Positions 16,065 through 22,608 of a stretch of 43,494 bases of DNA are shown here, one piece after another. This DNA comes from Nocardia alni. Its GTDB lineage: Bacteria; Actinomycetota; Actinomycetes; Mycobacteriales; Mycobacteriaceae. The notes below the pieces were generated by a model. The model searched no databases. It saw only the letters and a program-made list of their open reading frames with translations, and had not been told where the DNA came from. The position numbers and the translations under genes were made by a program. Where the stretch lies: contig NZ_JAGPOX010000078.1 in NCBI RefSeq assembly GCF_019038435.1, positions 1-43,494 on the forward strand, given 5' to 3'. The first letter of the stretch is position 1. Every line of letters begins with the position of its first letter.

Positions 16065-16107
16065 CCGAGTGCCGCCTACCGGATTCGGTAGGCGGCACTC
16101 GGCTTTT
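16065..16107 (+). terminator. Intrinsic terminator of the catabolic operon
   Basis: A perfect 16-bp stem (CCGAGTGCCGCCTACC and its complement) encloses a 6-nt loop and is followed by CTTTT. It starts 4 nt after the gntR stop and separates gntR from the convergent desA. Confidence 0.9.
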
Positions 16108-16146
16108 CGTCTGGATCGGCCGCTTCGAGCCGACGGACGGGTGAAC

Positions 16147-17130
16147 TCAGTGGACGGAGGCGCCGGTGAGTTCGCGCTCGCGCTTGGCGGCCTCGCGGGC
16201 GAGCATGCGGTCGCGCTGTTCCTCGAAGCGCACGACGTCCTTGCTCATCTTGTCGAGGAAGGCGGCCAAGCGATCGCGGATCTCCTCACCACGGGGGGTG
16301 AAGTCGGTGCGCTCGAAGATGTCCCACTTCTTGAGCACCGGCTGGATGACCTCCTCGAGGTGCTGGCGCAGATCGTAGATGCCGTGTTTGGCCATGAGCA
16401 CGCCGTTGCGGCGGAAGTTGGGCATGCCCGCACCGGGCATCTGGAAGTTCTCCAGAATGAGGGTGATGGCGTCGATTGTCTGATCGGGGGACAGGTCCAG
16501 CGCCGCGCCGCACATGTTGCGGTAGAAGATCATGTGCAGGTTCTCGTCGGCCGCTACGCGCTGGAGCAGGCGGTCGGCGATGGGGTCGTCGCAGACCTTG
16601 CCGGTGTTGCGGTGCGCGACCCGGGTGGCCAGTTCCTGGAAGGTCACGTAGGCGACCGAGAACAGGAATCCGGCCTGGCTCTCCAGCAATTGATCGGCCG
16701 GGGAGGCGAAGCCGTTGGTCATGTGGATCATGCGGGCCTGCTCGAGGGCGACCGGGTCGACGCCGCGGGTGACCACGAGGTAGTCGCGGATGGCGATGCC
16801 GTGGCGGTTCTCCTCGGCGGTCCAGCGGCCCACCCAGGTGCCCCAGGCGCCGTCCTGGGAGAAGTTCTCGGCGATCTCGCGGTGATACGAGGGCAGATTG
16901 TCCTCGGTGAGCAGATTGGTGATCATGGCCGCTTTGGCCAGCTCGCTCAGTTTCGACTGCTCCGGATCCCAGTCCACACCGCCGAGTGCGGCGAAGTTAC
17001 GGCCCTCATCCCACGGCACATAGTCGTGGGGGTGCCATTCCTTAGCCAGCGAGAGGTGACGGTTGACGTTCTCCGCGGCAACCGGCTCCAACTCCGTCAG
17101 TAGCTCGAGTTGAGTCAGATCCCTTGCCAT
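16147..17130 (-). CDS. desA: Acyl-ACP desaturase (DesA1-like)
   Basis: A 327-aa soluble diiron desaturase introducing a double bond into acyl-ACP, needed for mycolic-acid precursor unsaturation in mycobacteria. The di-iron ligands are in WTAEENRHG and in VAADENLHM. The N-terminal LELLTELEPVAAENVNRHL, NLPSYHREIA and SFQELATR-like TFQELATRVAHRNTG are close to M. tuberculosis DesA1/DesA2. The ATG at 17130 is chosen by homology and an AAGGGCG upstream; a longer open frame exists but is unlike the family. It stands alone, converging on gntR. Confidence 0.92.
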   Translation of the reverse strand: MARDLTQLELLTELEPVAAENVNRHLSLAKEWHPHDYVPWDEGRNFAALGGVDWDPEQSKLSELAKAAMITNLLTEDNLPSYHREIAENFSQDGAWGTWVGRWTAEENRHGIAIRDYLVVTRGVDPVALEQARMIHMTNGFASPADQLLESQAGFLFSVAYVTFQELATRVAHRNTGKVCDDPIADRLLQRVAADENLHMIFYRNMCGAALDLSPDQTIDAITLILENFQMPGAGMPNFRRNGVLMAKHGIYDLRQHLEEVIQPVLKKWDIFERTDFTPRGEEIRDRLAAFLDKMSKDVVRFEEQRDRMLAREAAKRERELTGASVH

Positions 17131-17478
17131 ATTTACGCCCTTCAGTCTCGTCCTGCCATGGTGCCCGTCGCCCCCCTCTCGATCGTGCACTACCCCGTGC
17201 CCTCCGGCCGTACGCTGCCGCCCATACCTTACGGCACCGTAGGTGTGATGCGAAACGCACCGGAACCCGTTTTTCCGCTCGGTGATGGAACTCATACGTC
17301 CAGGCGGCGGGGTGGAACCCGCTACGAGTTTAGGCGTACGTGCCCTCTCATAGGGATCGTCCCTCACCGCTGTGGCGCTACACATATGCCTCGTCCGGTG
17401 GGAGACAGGTGATCCCACCGCGAACTCCCCGTGGACGAAGCGACCGGCCGCAGACGTCGCCGCGGCCGGTCGATGGTG
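17131..17478. other. Upstream region of desA; candidate palindromic operator, no gene
   Basis: I see no gene in these 348 bases. An inverted repeat TACGGCACCGTA (17230-17241, only the central pair unmatched) lies about 100 bp upstream of desA. In mycobacteria the TetR regulator MadR binds a palindrome in front of desA1 and desA2. Whether this is the same motif I cannot confirm from memory. Confidence 0.4.
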
Positions 17479-17551
17479 TGCCCCCACCAGGGCTCGAACC
17501 TGGGACCTGCGGATTAAAAGTCCGTAGCTCTACCAACTGAGCTATAGGGGC
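17479..17551 (-). tRNA. tRNA-Lys(TTT)
   Basis: The minus strand folds as a full cloverleaf: 7-bp acceptor GCCCCTA/TGGGGGC (one G-T), D-arm GCTC...GAGC, anticodon stem ACGGA/TCCGC-side pairing with loop CTTTTAA (anticodon TTT), and T-arm CCAGG-TTCGAGC-CCTGG. Discriminator A; the CCA end is not encoded. Confidence 0.97.
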
Positions 17552-17892
17552 GCGGTCCGCAAGTCTAATGGGCCGATCGCGGAAGTGGTAACCGGTATCC
17601 GGCCGATGCGCTGAGTGTGGGTGTTTGTGCTGGTAATCGGAGTCTTGCGGCATTCGCGGCGGGCGCGTCTGCGGGATTGCCACACATCCGCGAGTGATCG
17701 GTCTCGTCGGCCGACGCCCTATTCCGCCCTTCCCCTGCCTCACTCCTGCCTCGGCGAGCACGCCCCGCACGCCCCGCTGCGACCTCCGAAGGCCGAGTTC
17801 AGTGTTCGGGGTAATCCCGTTCGCTCCAATTTGTTTCGGCGGCGAAGTGTGTCAACATCTTCCAATCACGGTGCGTGGCAAGGTAATTGACA
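17552..17892. other. Intergenic stretch after tRNA-Lys, nothing recognised
   Basis: No convincing gene, repeat or terminator is visible. Base composition becomes less G/C-rich from about 17810 onward than in neighbouring coding DNA, leading into the tiny-ORF chain. Confidence 0.4.
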
Positions 17893-17955
17893 ATGAAGGC
17901 GAGCATGATGAAATCAACCGGCCGGCGACGGCTCGTCGGCGGTCGGGTCTGCTGA
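17893..17955 (+). CDS. Possible 20-aa cationic micro-ORF
   Basis: ATG at 17893 opens a 20-codon frame ending in TGA at 17953. The product would be strongly basic (six Arg/Lys in its second half) with a C-terminal Cys. Only a weak AAGG lies upstream. Its interest is that it ends 5 nt before the next micro-ORF. Confidence 0.2.
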   Translation: MKASMMKSTGRRRLVGGRVC

Positions 17956-17960
17956 GCTGA

Positions 17961-18044
17961 ATGGTTAGCTGGCGAGCCGGGAAGGTCCGGCGGGGAACCT
18001 GCTGTGGCCTGGTGGAATTCGCGAAAGGAGCCACCCTGAAATGA
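17961..18044 (+). CDS. Possible 27-aa micro-ORF
   Basis: ATG at 17961 opens 27 codons. The product would be basic with an adjacent Cys pair (GTCCG). The stop TGA overlaps the ATG of the next ORF as ATGA, typical of translational coupling. No ribosome site stands out and no family is recognised. Confidence 0.22.
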   Translation: MVSWRAGKVRRGTCCGLVEFAKGATLK

Positions 18045-18202
18045 GTAACCGAATATTTGCCCCAAACGGAGGAAAGGTGATTTGGCGAACTGACTTTCCG
18101 GTACGGCTCACGATGGACATCGATAGCGGGTACGGTGACCCGTTGGTGAATTCCGGAAGAACCGGGTGTGCCCCGGTGGGAGGGGATTCGGCCTATGGTT
18201 GA
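18041..18202 (+). CDS. Possible 53-aa small protein upstream of the butyrolactone-receptor gene
   Basis: ATG at 18041 has AAAGGAG at 18024-18030 (10-nt spacing). The product is 53 aa, acidic in the middle (RLTMDIDSGYGDP) and Gly/Ser-rich at the end (CAPVGGDSAYG). About 58% of its codons end in G or C, low for this genome, so it is either acquired, weakly selected or not coding. Its stop overlaps the next ATG by 8 nt. I recognise no family; a precursor or signalling peptide is only a thought prompted by the neighbour. Confidence 0.35.
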   Translation: MSNRIFAPNGGKVIWRTDFPVRLTMDIDSGYGDPLVNSGRTGCAPVGGDSAYG

Positions 18203-18386
18203 TGTGCCCGCATGTGTCGCGACCGGTTTGGCCGTTCGCGAGGCCTTGGAGACCGCGTCGCAGGAGGCAGATCCGACACGAACAAAACGCCCGGGTGCGC
18301 ACCCCCTGCGGCGCACCCGGGCTTGCAGAACTATACCAGCTGGTGTGTTTCCGGTTTTCTCCCGACTTTCCGTACTTGAAGTTTGA
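18195..18386 (+). CDS. Possible 63-aa ORF, coupled to the preceding one
   Basis: ATG at 18195 overlaps the end of the 53-aa ORF by 8 nt and stays open to a TGA at 18384. The first 30 residues (VPACVATGLAVREALETASQE) look protein-like, but the later part is Arg-rich and runs through a strong hairpin (18289-18322), which argues against a normal coding role. Low confidence. Confidence 0.22.
   Translation: MVDVPACVATGLAVREALETASQEADPTRTKRPGAHPLRRTRACRTIPAGVFPVFSRLSVLEV
18289..18322 (-). terminator. Strong GC hairpin, terminator-like on the minus strand
   Basis: A perfect 12-bp stem (GCCCGGGTGCGC and complement) has a 10-nt loop. On the minus strand it is followed by GTTTTGTT, a terminator-like tail; on the plus strand only TTGCAG follows. 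No minus-strand gene leads into it, so it may instead end weakly transcribed small ORFs. Confidence 0.45.
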
Positions 18387-18403
18387 AAAACCGGTCGGTA
18401 GCC
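18386..18403. promoter_or_regulatory. ARE-like site (gamma-butyrolactone receptor box)
   Basis: AAAAACCGGTCGGTAGCC contains the ACCGGTCGGT core of Streptomyces autoregulatory elements bound by ArpA/ScbR-type receptors. It lies 97 bp upstream of a gene for just such a receptor. The left half matches well and the right half less so. A weaker ACCGGTTTG occurs at 18222. Confidence 0.6.
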
Positions 18404-18499
18404 CGGATCTTAGTATTCAAAAAATCTCATAACTCGCATCGAGGACTGTTCCCAACGGGGGGTCCTGTGGCGGTAAGTAGCTTCGGAGGCGTTTCGAGC

Positions 18500-19159
18500 A
18501 TGGCACGGCAGCAAGAGCGGGCCCGCCGGACTCGCGCGGCGATCATCAGGTCGGCCGCGGTCGAATTCGGGAAAAGCGGCTATGCGGCGGCATCGTTGAA
18601 CCGCATATTGGAAGGGTCGCGCGCCACCAAGGGGGCGATGTACTTTCACTTCGACTCCAAGGAAGATCTGGCGCGCGCGGTCCTGGACGCCGCGGTCGAG
18701 CGGTATCGGGCGAGCACTGAACGATGGCTCGCCCGAACCGATCTCGGCGCCCTCGACATCCTGCGCGGGATGCTCGACGAGATCGCGTTGCGCCTGGACA
18801 ACGACATCATCATCCAGGCGGAGTTCCGGCTGATCATCGAGCCGGAGTTCTATCGCGACGTGCAGGCCGGGGGCGGGCGCATCCTCGGACGCGCCGTACG
18901 GCTGCTGGCCGTGCGCGCCATCGACCAGAAGCAGCTGCGCCACGACGCGGATCCGGACCGGTTCGCCCGCACGCTCACCGCGTCGCTTGCCGGACAGCGA
19001 TACATCACCGACCTGGCCGGCGGCCCGGTCGACCTGCGTGCCCGGTATACCGAGGCGCTCGAGGTCATCGTCGAGTCCATGACAACCCCCGAATGGCTCG
19101 ATGAGTTCCGTGTCAGCGGCTGGCGGGCCGCCGCACGGCTGGAAGATCTCAACGTCTGA
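18500..19159 (+). CDS. TetR regulator of the gamma-butyrolactone receptor (ArpA/ScbR) type
   Basis: A 219-aa TetR protein. The N-terminal region ERARRTRAAIIRSAAVEF followed by GYAAASLNRILEGS and TKGAMYFHFDSKEDLARAVLD is the ArpA/ScbR pattern. These receptors bind ARE boxes and release them on binding a butyrolactone-type signal, derepressing secondary metabolism and themselves. The ATG at 18500 has GGAGG at 18485-18489. An ARE-like box upstream supports autoregulation. No AfsA/ScbA-type signal synthase is in the window, so it may answer a signal made elsewhere. It could also be a pseudo-receptor. Confidence 0.82.
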   Translation: MARQQERARRTRAAIIRSAAVEFGKSGYAAASLNRILEGSRATKGAMYFHFDSKEDLARAVLDAAVERYRASTERWLARTDLGALDILRGMLDEIALRLDNDIIIQAEFRLIIEPEFYRDVQAGGGRILGRAVRLLAVRAIDQKQLRHDADPDRFARTLTASLAGQRYITDLAGGPVDLRARYTEALEVIVESMTTPEWLDEFRVSGWRAAARLEDLNV

Positions 19160-19266
19160 GTAGCCGGGGCCCTGACCAGCCGATTTGGGTTTCACGGCGC
19201 AGCTGTCATAAGCTATCCCAGCTCCCAACGGAAGCCGTTGAGAAACGGACCGGAGAAATCCGGCGG

Positions 19267-19339
19267 GCCCCCTTCGTCTAGCGGCCTAGGACGCCGCCCT
19301 TTCAAGGCGGTAGCGCGGGTTCGAATCCCGTAGGGGGTA
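19267..19339 (+). tRNA. tRNA-Glu(TTC)
   Basis: Cloverleaf with acceptor GCCCCCT/AGGGGGT (first pair G-T), anticodon stem CCGCC/GGCGG with loop CTTTCAA (anticodon TTC), and T-arm CGGG-TTCGAAT-CCCG. First of a three-tRNA cluster; no encoded CCA. Confidence 0.97.
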
Positions 19340-19368
19340 CGGTCATGCGACCGTTGAGAGCAGAGCAA

Positions 19369-19442
19369 GGCCCTGTGGCGCAGTTGGTTAGCGCGCCGCC
19401 CTGTCACGGCGGAGGTCGCGGGTTCGAGTCCCGTCAGGGTCG
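19369..19442 (+). tRNA. tRNA-Asp(GTC)
   Basis: Cloverleaf with acceptor GGCCCTG/CAGGGTC, D-arm GCGC...GCGC, anticodon stem CCGCC/GGCGG with loop CTGTCAC (anticodon GTC), T-arm GCGGG-TTCGAGT-CCCGT, discriminator G. It lies 29 nt after tRNA-Glu, so probably co-transcribed. Confidence 0.97.
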
Positions 19443-19478
19443 CAAGACTGTATGTAGGCATTCGGTTCGGGTGCCCCC

Positions 19479-19552
19479 GGCCAGGTAGCTCAGTTGGTAC
19501 GAGCGTCCGCCTGAAAAGCGGAAGGTCGCCGGTTCGATCCCGGCCTTGGCCA
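19479..19552 (+). tRNA. tRNA-Phe(GAA)
   Basis: Cloverleaf with acceptor GGCCAGG/CTTGGCC, D-arm GCTC...GAGC, anticodon stem CCGC/GCGG with loop CTGAAAA (anticodon GAA), T-arm GCCGG-TTCGATC-CCGGC, discriminator A. Last tRNA of the Glu-Asp-Phe cluster. Confidence 0.97.
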
Positions 19553-20147
19553 CCTTCTCAGGGTCTTCCCCTGTATGCGGGCACGCCCTCCCCATGTCCG
19601 GGAGGGCTCCGTCCCCGGATCCCCTGGTTTCTCGGCGGTGGCCTGGTTGATCTCGGTTTCGGCTTCTAGTGATCGATTCGCCATCTGGTTCTCATTCCAA
19701 CTGGATTCTCTGCATGAGGTGATCTCATTCGGGCGGGAATCAGGACTCCCGTTCGGGTGGAGGTCTCCGTTGGGTTTATCTCGATCTTGGTGTCGTCGGG
19801 ATGGTTGAGCCACTCGGGTTGCGGGGATGTGGCCTGTAATTGGATTGGGCGGGGCGTACCGATCAGTCGGACGTGGTTGGGGGAAATCGGCCGGGGTTCT
19901 GTGGGAGGGGCTTTGTGCTCTATTTTTTCGGTGGGTGGGGTTAATTGTTCGAGCTTGATGTCACGTGTTGAAACTATTTGTCGTGTCATGTTGTTCCGGG
20001 GGTGGATGGGCGATTGAGTTTGGGGTGGGTGGGATGTGTAGAAGCGCAATGGGATTAGGGGGTGGATGGGGGATATACGGGGCGAGTTCGGTTCGGGATT
20101 AGGGGAGGTTGTTATGCCGGATTCGAGGGGAGTGGGATCATGATCAC
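19553..20147. other. 595-base non-coding stretch behind the tRNA cluster; G-rich plus strand
   Basis: I see no credible gene. The DNA is clearly richer in T and G on the plus strand than the surroundings, and lower in G+C. A G-quadruplex-capable segment lies at 20051-20082 (four runs of at least three G with loops of 4, 5 and 6), with further G runs at 19989-20034. No integrase or attachment duplication of the tRNA 3' ends is visible. Confidence 0.5.
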
Positions 20148-20324
20148 ATGGGTGAGCCGGATTCGGATTGGTACTTCTGCCTGAAGCATCGGCGGGCCGA
20201 GCAGAGTAAGCGGTGCTGGTTCGCGGATCGTATGGGGCCCTATCCGGATCGGGTTACTGCCGAGCGGGCGCTGGAGATCGTCCGGGAGCGTAATACGCGC
20301 GGGGACGCGTACGACGGCGGCTAG
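20148..20324 (+). CDS. Small conserved actinobacterial protein (SPOR-like, WYFCLKH motif)
   Basis: A 58-aa cytosolic protein with the conserved WYFCLKHRRAE motif, a second Cys, and DRMGPYPDRVTAERALEIVRERN, the pattern of a short SPOR-like or hypothetical family widespread in mycolata. The function is unknown to me. The ATG at 20148 agrees with family N-termini. It precedes the mannosyltransferase gene by 110 nt in the same direction. Confidence 0.75.
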   Translation: MGEPDSDWYFCLKHRRAEQSKRCWFADRMGPYPDRVTAERALEIVRERNTRGDAYDGG

Positions 20325-20434
20325 AGCGGGCGGATAGTGCAGGTCAGCCGGGCCACACGACCCCGTGTAACGTGGATCCGCTACGGTCTGTGAGAACACG
20401 CGACGTGCGCGGGCAATCGAGCGGAGGGTGACCC

Positions 20435-21154
20435 TTGAAGGTGACCGTTGTGGTGCCGACCTACAACGAGCGGGAGAACCTGCCGGTGGCGGTGGATCGG
20501 CTGACCGCGCTGGCGATCGCGGATCTGCACATCCTCGTCGTCGACGACAACTCACCCGACGGCACCGGTGAGTTCGCCGACAAGCTGGCCGCCGAGCGGC
20601 CGGAAAATCTCGGCGTCCTGCACCGCACCGAGAAGGACGGGCTCGGCCGCGCCTACATCGCGGGCATCACCCGGGCGCTCGACGAGGGCGCGGATGTCAT
20701 CATCCAGATGGACGCGGATCTGTCGCATCCGGCCGATGTCATTCCGGCCATGCTCGACAAGCTGGAAACCTCCGGCGCCGGTGTGGTGCTCGGATCCCGC
20801 TACGTGCCGGGCGGGTCCACCGCCACGGAGTGGAAGTGGTACCGCAAGGCGCTGTCGGCCTGGGCCAACTTCTATGTCAACGCGATCCTGCGGATGGGCG
20901 TCAAGGACGCCACCGCCGGATTCAAGGCGTGGAAGGCCGATACACTGCGGGCCATCGACGTCGCCTCGATTCGCAGCAACGGCTATTCGTTCCAGGTCGA
21001 GATGAACTACCGGACCATCAAGCGCGGCGTTTCCATCGCCGAGGTGCCGATCCGATTCGAGGAGCGCACCAAGGGCGCGTCCAAGATGAGCCTGAAGGTA
21101 CAGCTGGAATCCGCCGCGATGCCGTGGAAGCTGTTGTTCGGCAGGCAGGTCTAG
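20435..21154 (+). CDS. ppm1: Polyprenol monophosphomannose synthase
   Basis: A 239-aa GT2-family enzyme transferring mannose from GDP-mannose to polyprenyl phosphate, the donor for lipomannan and lipoarabinomannan elongation. GT-A fold motifs are VVVPTYNERENL, VVDDNSPDGTG, QMDADLSHP (metal-binding DAD) and VLGSRYVPGG. It corresponds to the catalytic domain of M. tuberculosis Ppm1 without the fused apolipoprotein acyltransferase. The TTG at 20435 is the start, with GGAGG at 20423-20427. Its stop shares the palindrome CTAG with the stop of the convergent plsC-like gene. Confidence 0.92.
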   Translation: MKVTVVVPTYNERENLPVAVDRLTALAIADLHILVVDDNSPDGTGEFADKLAAERPENLGVLHRTEKDGLGRAYIAGITRALDEGADVIIQMDADLSHPADVIPAMLDKLETSGAGVVLGSRYVPGGSTATEWKWYRKALSAWANFYVNAILRMGVKDATAGFKAWKADTLRAIDVASIRSNGYSFQVEMNYRTIKRGVSIAEVPIRFEERTKGASKMSLKVQLESAAMPWKLLFGRQV

Positions 21155-22608
21155 CGAGCCGGTTCCCCGGCCGGTGCGGGCCAGTTCAGCAGCGTGTCCA
21201 CGAACAGCTGACGCACCCGTTCGACCTGGGTGTCCAACTCGTCTGCGGCCCAGCCGCTCACATCGATCGGCGGCAGCACCGCCACGTCGACGACGCCGCG
21301 GCGCACGATCGCGGAATTGCGCCAGGCGATCTCGCCCGCATTGCGGATGACCAGTGGAACAACCGGCACCCCAGCCTGTCTCGCGATATGGAAGGCCCCC
21401 TTCTTGAACGGGCCGATCCGCGGCGTCAGGGATCGGGTGCCCTCCGGGGCGATCACCACCGACAGACCCCCTCGCAGGGTGCTCACCACCGGTGCGAGCG
21501 CGGCCCGCGCGCCCGCGGAGTCCGACCGATCGATGAAGGTCGCACCCGCGAAACGCAGCAGCGGCCCGAAGATCGGATTCGCGGTGATCTCCTGCTTCAC
21601 GATTCCGGTGAAACCCCCGCCCAGGACGGCGGCCAGCACCACCATGTCGAACTGGCTCTGGTGATTGAAGGCGAAGACCGCCGGACGCGGTGAGCGGGCG
21701 TGCTGCGCGCCGGTGACCCGAACCCGCACACCGCCGGCCCGCAGGGTGGCCGCGGCGGCGTGGGTGATCATCGAATCGACCATGCGCCGCCGGTCGCGGG
21801 TGGCGGACGCCAGCGCGACCCCGAACGCGGCGCCGCCCAGCAGACCGGCGAAACCGCTTGTCGTGCGGGCGATGTCACGCGGCCCGGCATCATCGCGTGG
21901 GCGAAAGCGCAGGATCGGCCACTCCCGGTCGGCGGCGTGCGTCGCCATCCGTGGATCCGGATTCACCGCCGTCGGATGCCCCATCAGTTCCAGCAGGGGT
22001 AGGTCGGGTGCGGCATCGGCGTAGCCGTGACCCTGGGACAGATCCAGACCGTGCGTGGCCGCGAACCGCTGTACGGCATCGGCCTTTCCGTTGCGCCACA
22101 GCGGTTTTCCATCGACATGGCCGGTGAGTACGCCCTCCTGCACGGCCATCGGGGTGTAGAGCACGTGATGGAAGCCCAGTTCCCTTGCGGCGGGCTGCGC
22201 CTGGAATCGGGTCAGGCAGGTGGCCAGGATCAGGGTGTGCCCCGCGGCCTCGTGCGCGCGGATCAGCCGCCACGCCTCGGGATAGAGATGGCCGTAGATC
22301 GTGCGGCGAAACAGTTCCTCGCCGAGGTCGGCCAGTTCGGTCTCCGGATGCCCTGCCCAGGAGTGCATCATGTGCTGCAGGAACCGTTCGTACTCGCCCT
22401 CGGCGCGGGCGCCGCGGATACTCCACAGCAGAGTTTCCGTCAGCCTGGCGTCGATTCCCCGCCGCCGCAGCTGTCCGGTGATCGCACCCGGAGTGAAGCC
22501 GTGCACGACGGTGCCGCCGAAATCGAAGATCGCCGGAACCCGCGGCCCCTGTGGGCCGGAGCGCACGGCGGCGATGGCCTCGTCGAGGGACCGTGACGTC
22601 TCAGCCAT
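21151..22608 (-). CDS. plsC: HAD-IB domain fused to 1-acylglycerol-3-phosphate acyltransferase (Rv2483c-like PlsC)
   Basis: A 485-aa fusion. Residues about 15-240 are an HAD-IB phosphatase-like domain. Residues about 275-470 are a PlsC acyltransferase with NHQSQFD (HX4D catalytic motif) and APEGTRS, which adds the second acyl chain to make phosphatidic acid. The HAD motif I reads FDFGGT instead of DxDxT: the nucleophile Asp is there but the general acid Asp is Gly, so phosphatase activity is questionable. Motifs III and IV (NGKADA, GYADAAPDLP) look kept. It overlaps plsB2 by 8 nt, as in M. tuberculosis Rv2482c-Rv2483c, so the two glycerolipid acylations are co-expressed. Confidence 0.9.
   Translation of the reverse strand: MAETSRSLDEAIAAVRSGPQGPRVPAIFDFGGTVVHGFTPGAITGQLRRRGIDARLTETLLWSIRGARAEGEYERFLQHMMHSWAGHPETELADLGEELFRRTIYGHLYPEAWRLIRAHEAAGHTLILATCLTRFQAQPAARELGFHHVLYTPMAVQEGVLTGHVDGKPLWRNGKADAVQRFAATHGLDLSQGHGYADAAPDLPLLELMGHPTAVNPDPRMATHAADREWPILRFRPRDDAGPRDIARTTSGFAGLLGGAAFGVALASATRDRRRMVDSMITHAAAATLRAGGVRVRVTGAQHARSPRPAVFAFNHQSQFDMVVLAAVLGGGFTGIVKQEITANPIFGPLLRFAGATFIDRSDSAGARAALAPVVSTLRGGLSVVIAPEGTRSLTPRIGPFKKGAFHIARQAGVPVVPLVIRNAGEIAWRNSAIVRRGVVDVAVLPPIDVSGWAADELDTQVERVRQLFVDTLLNWPAPAGEPAR

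Noticed and set aside
17852..18316. 154-codon minus-strand frame in the gap before the receptor gene
   Set aside because: The translation is Arg/Ser/Pro-rich without hydrophobic core patterns, no ribosome site is present, and a strong hairpin lies at its start.
19213..19813. Minus-strand open frames over the tRNA cluster
   Set aside because: They translate tRNA genes in reverse. Protein database entries of this kind are known artefacts.
19553..20147. Possible integrated element next to the tRNA genes
   Set aside because: The composition shift is suggestive, but no integrase, no direct repeat of a tRNA 3' end and no mobile gene are visible.
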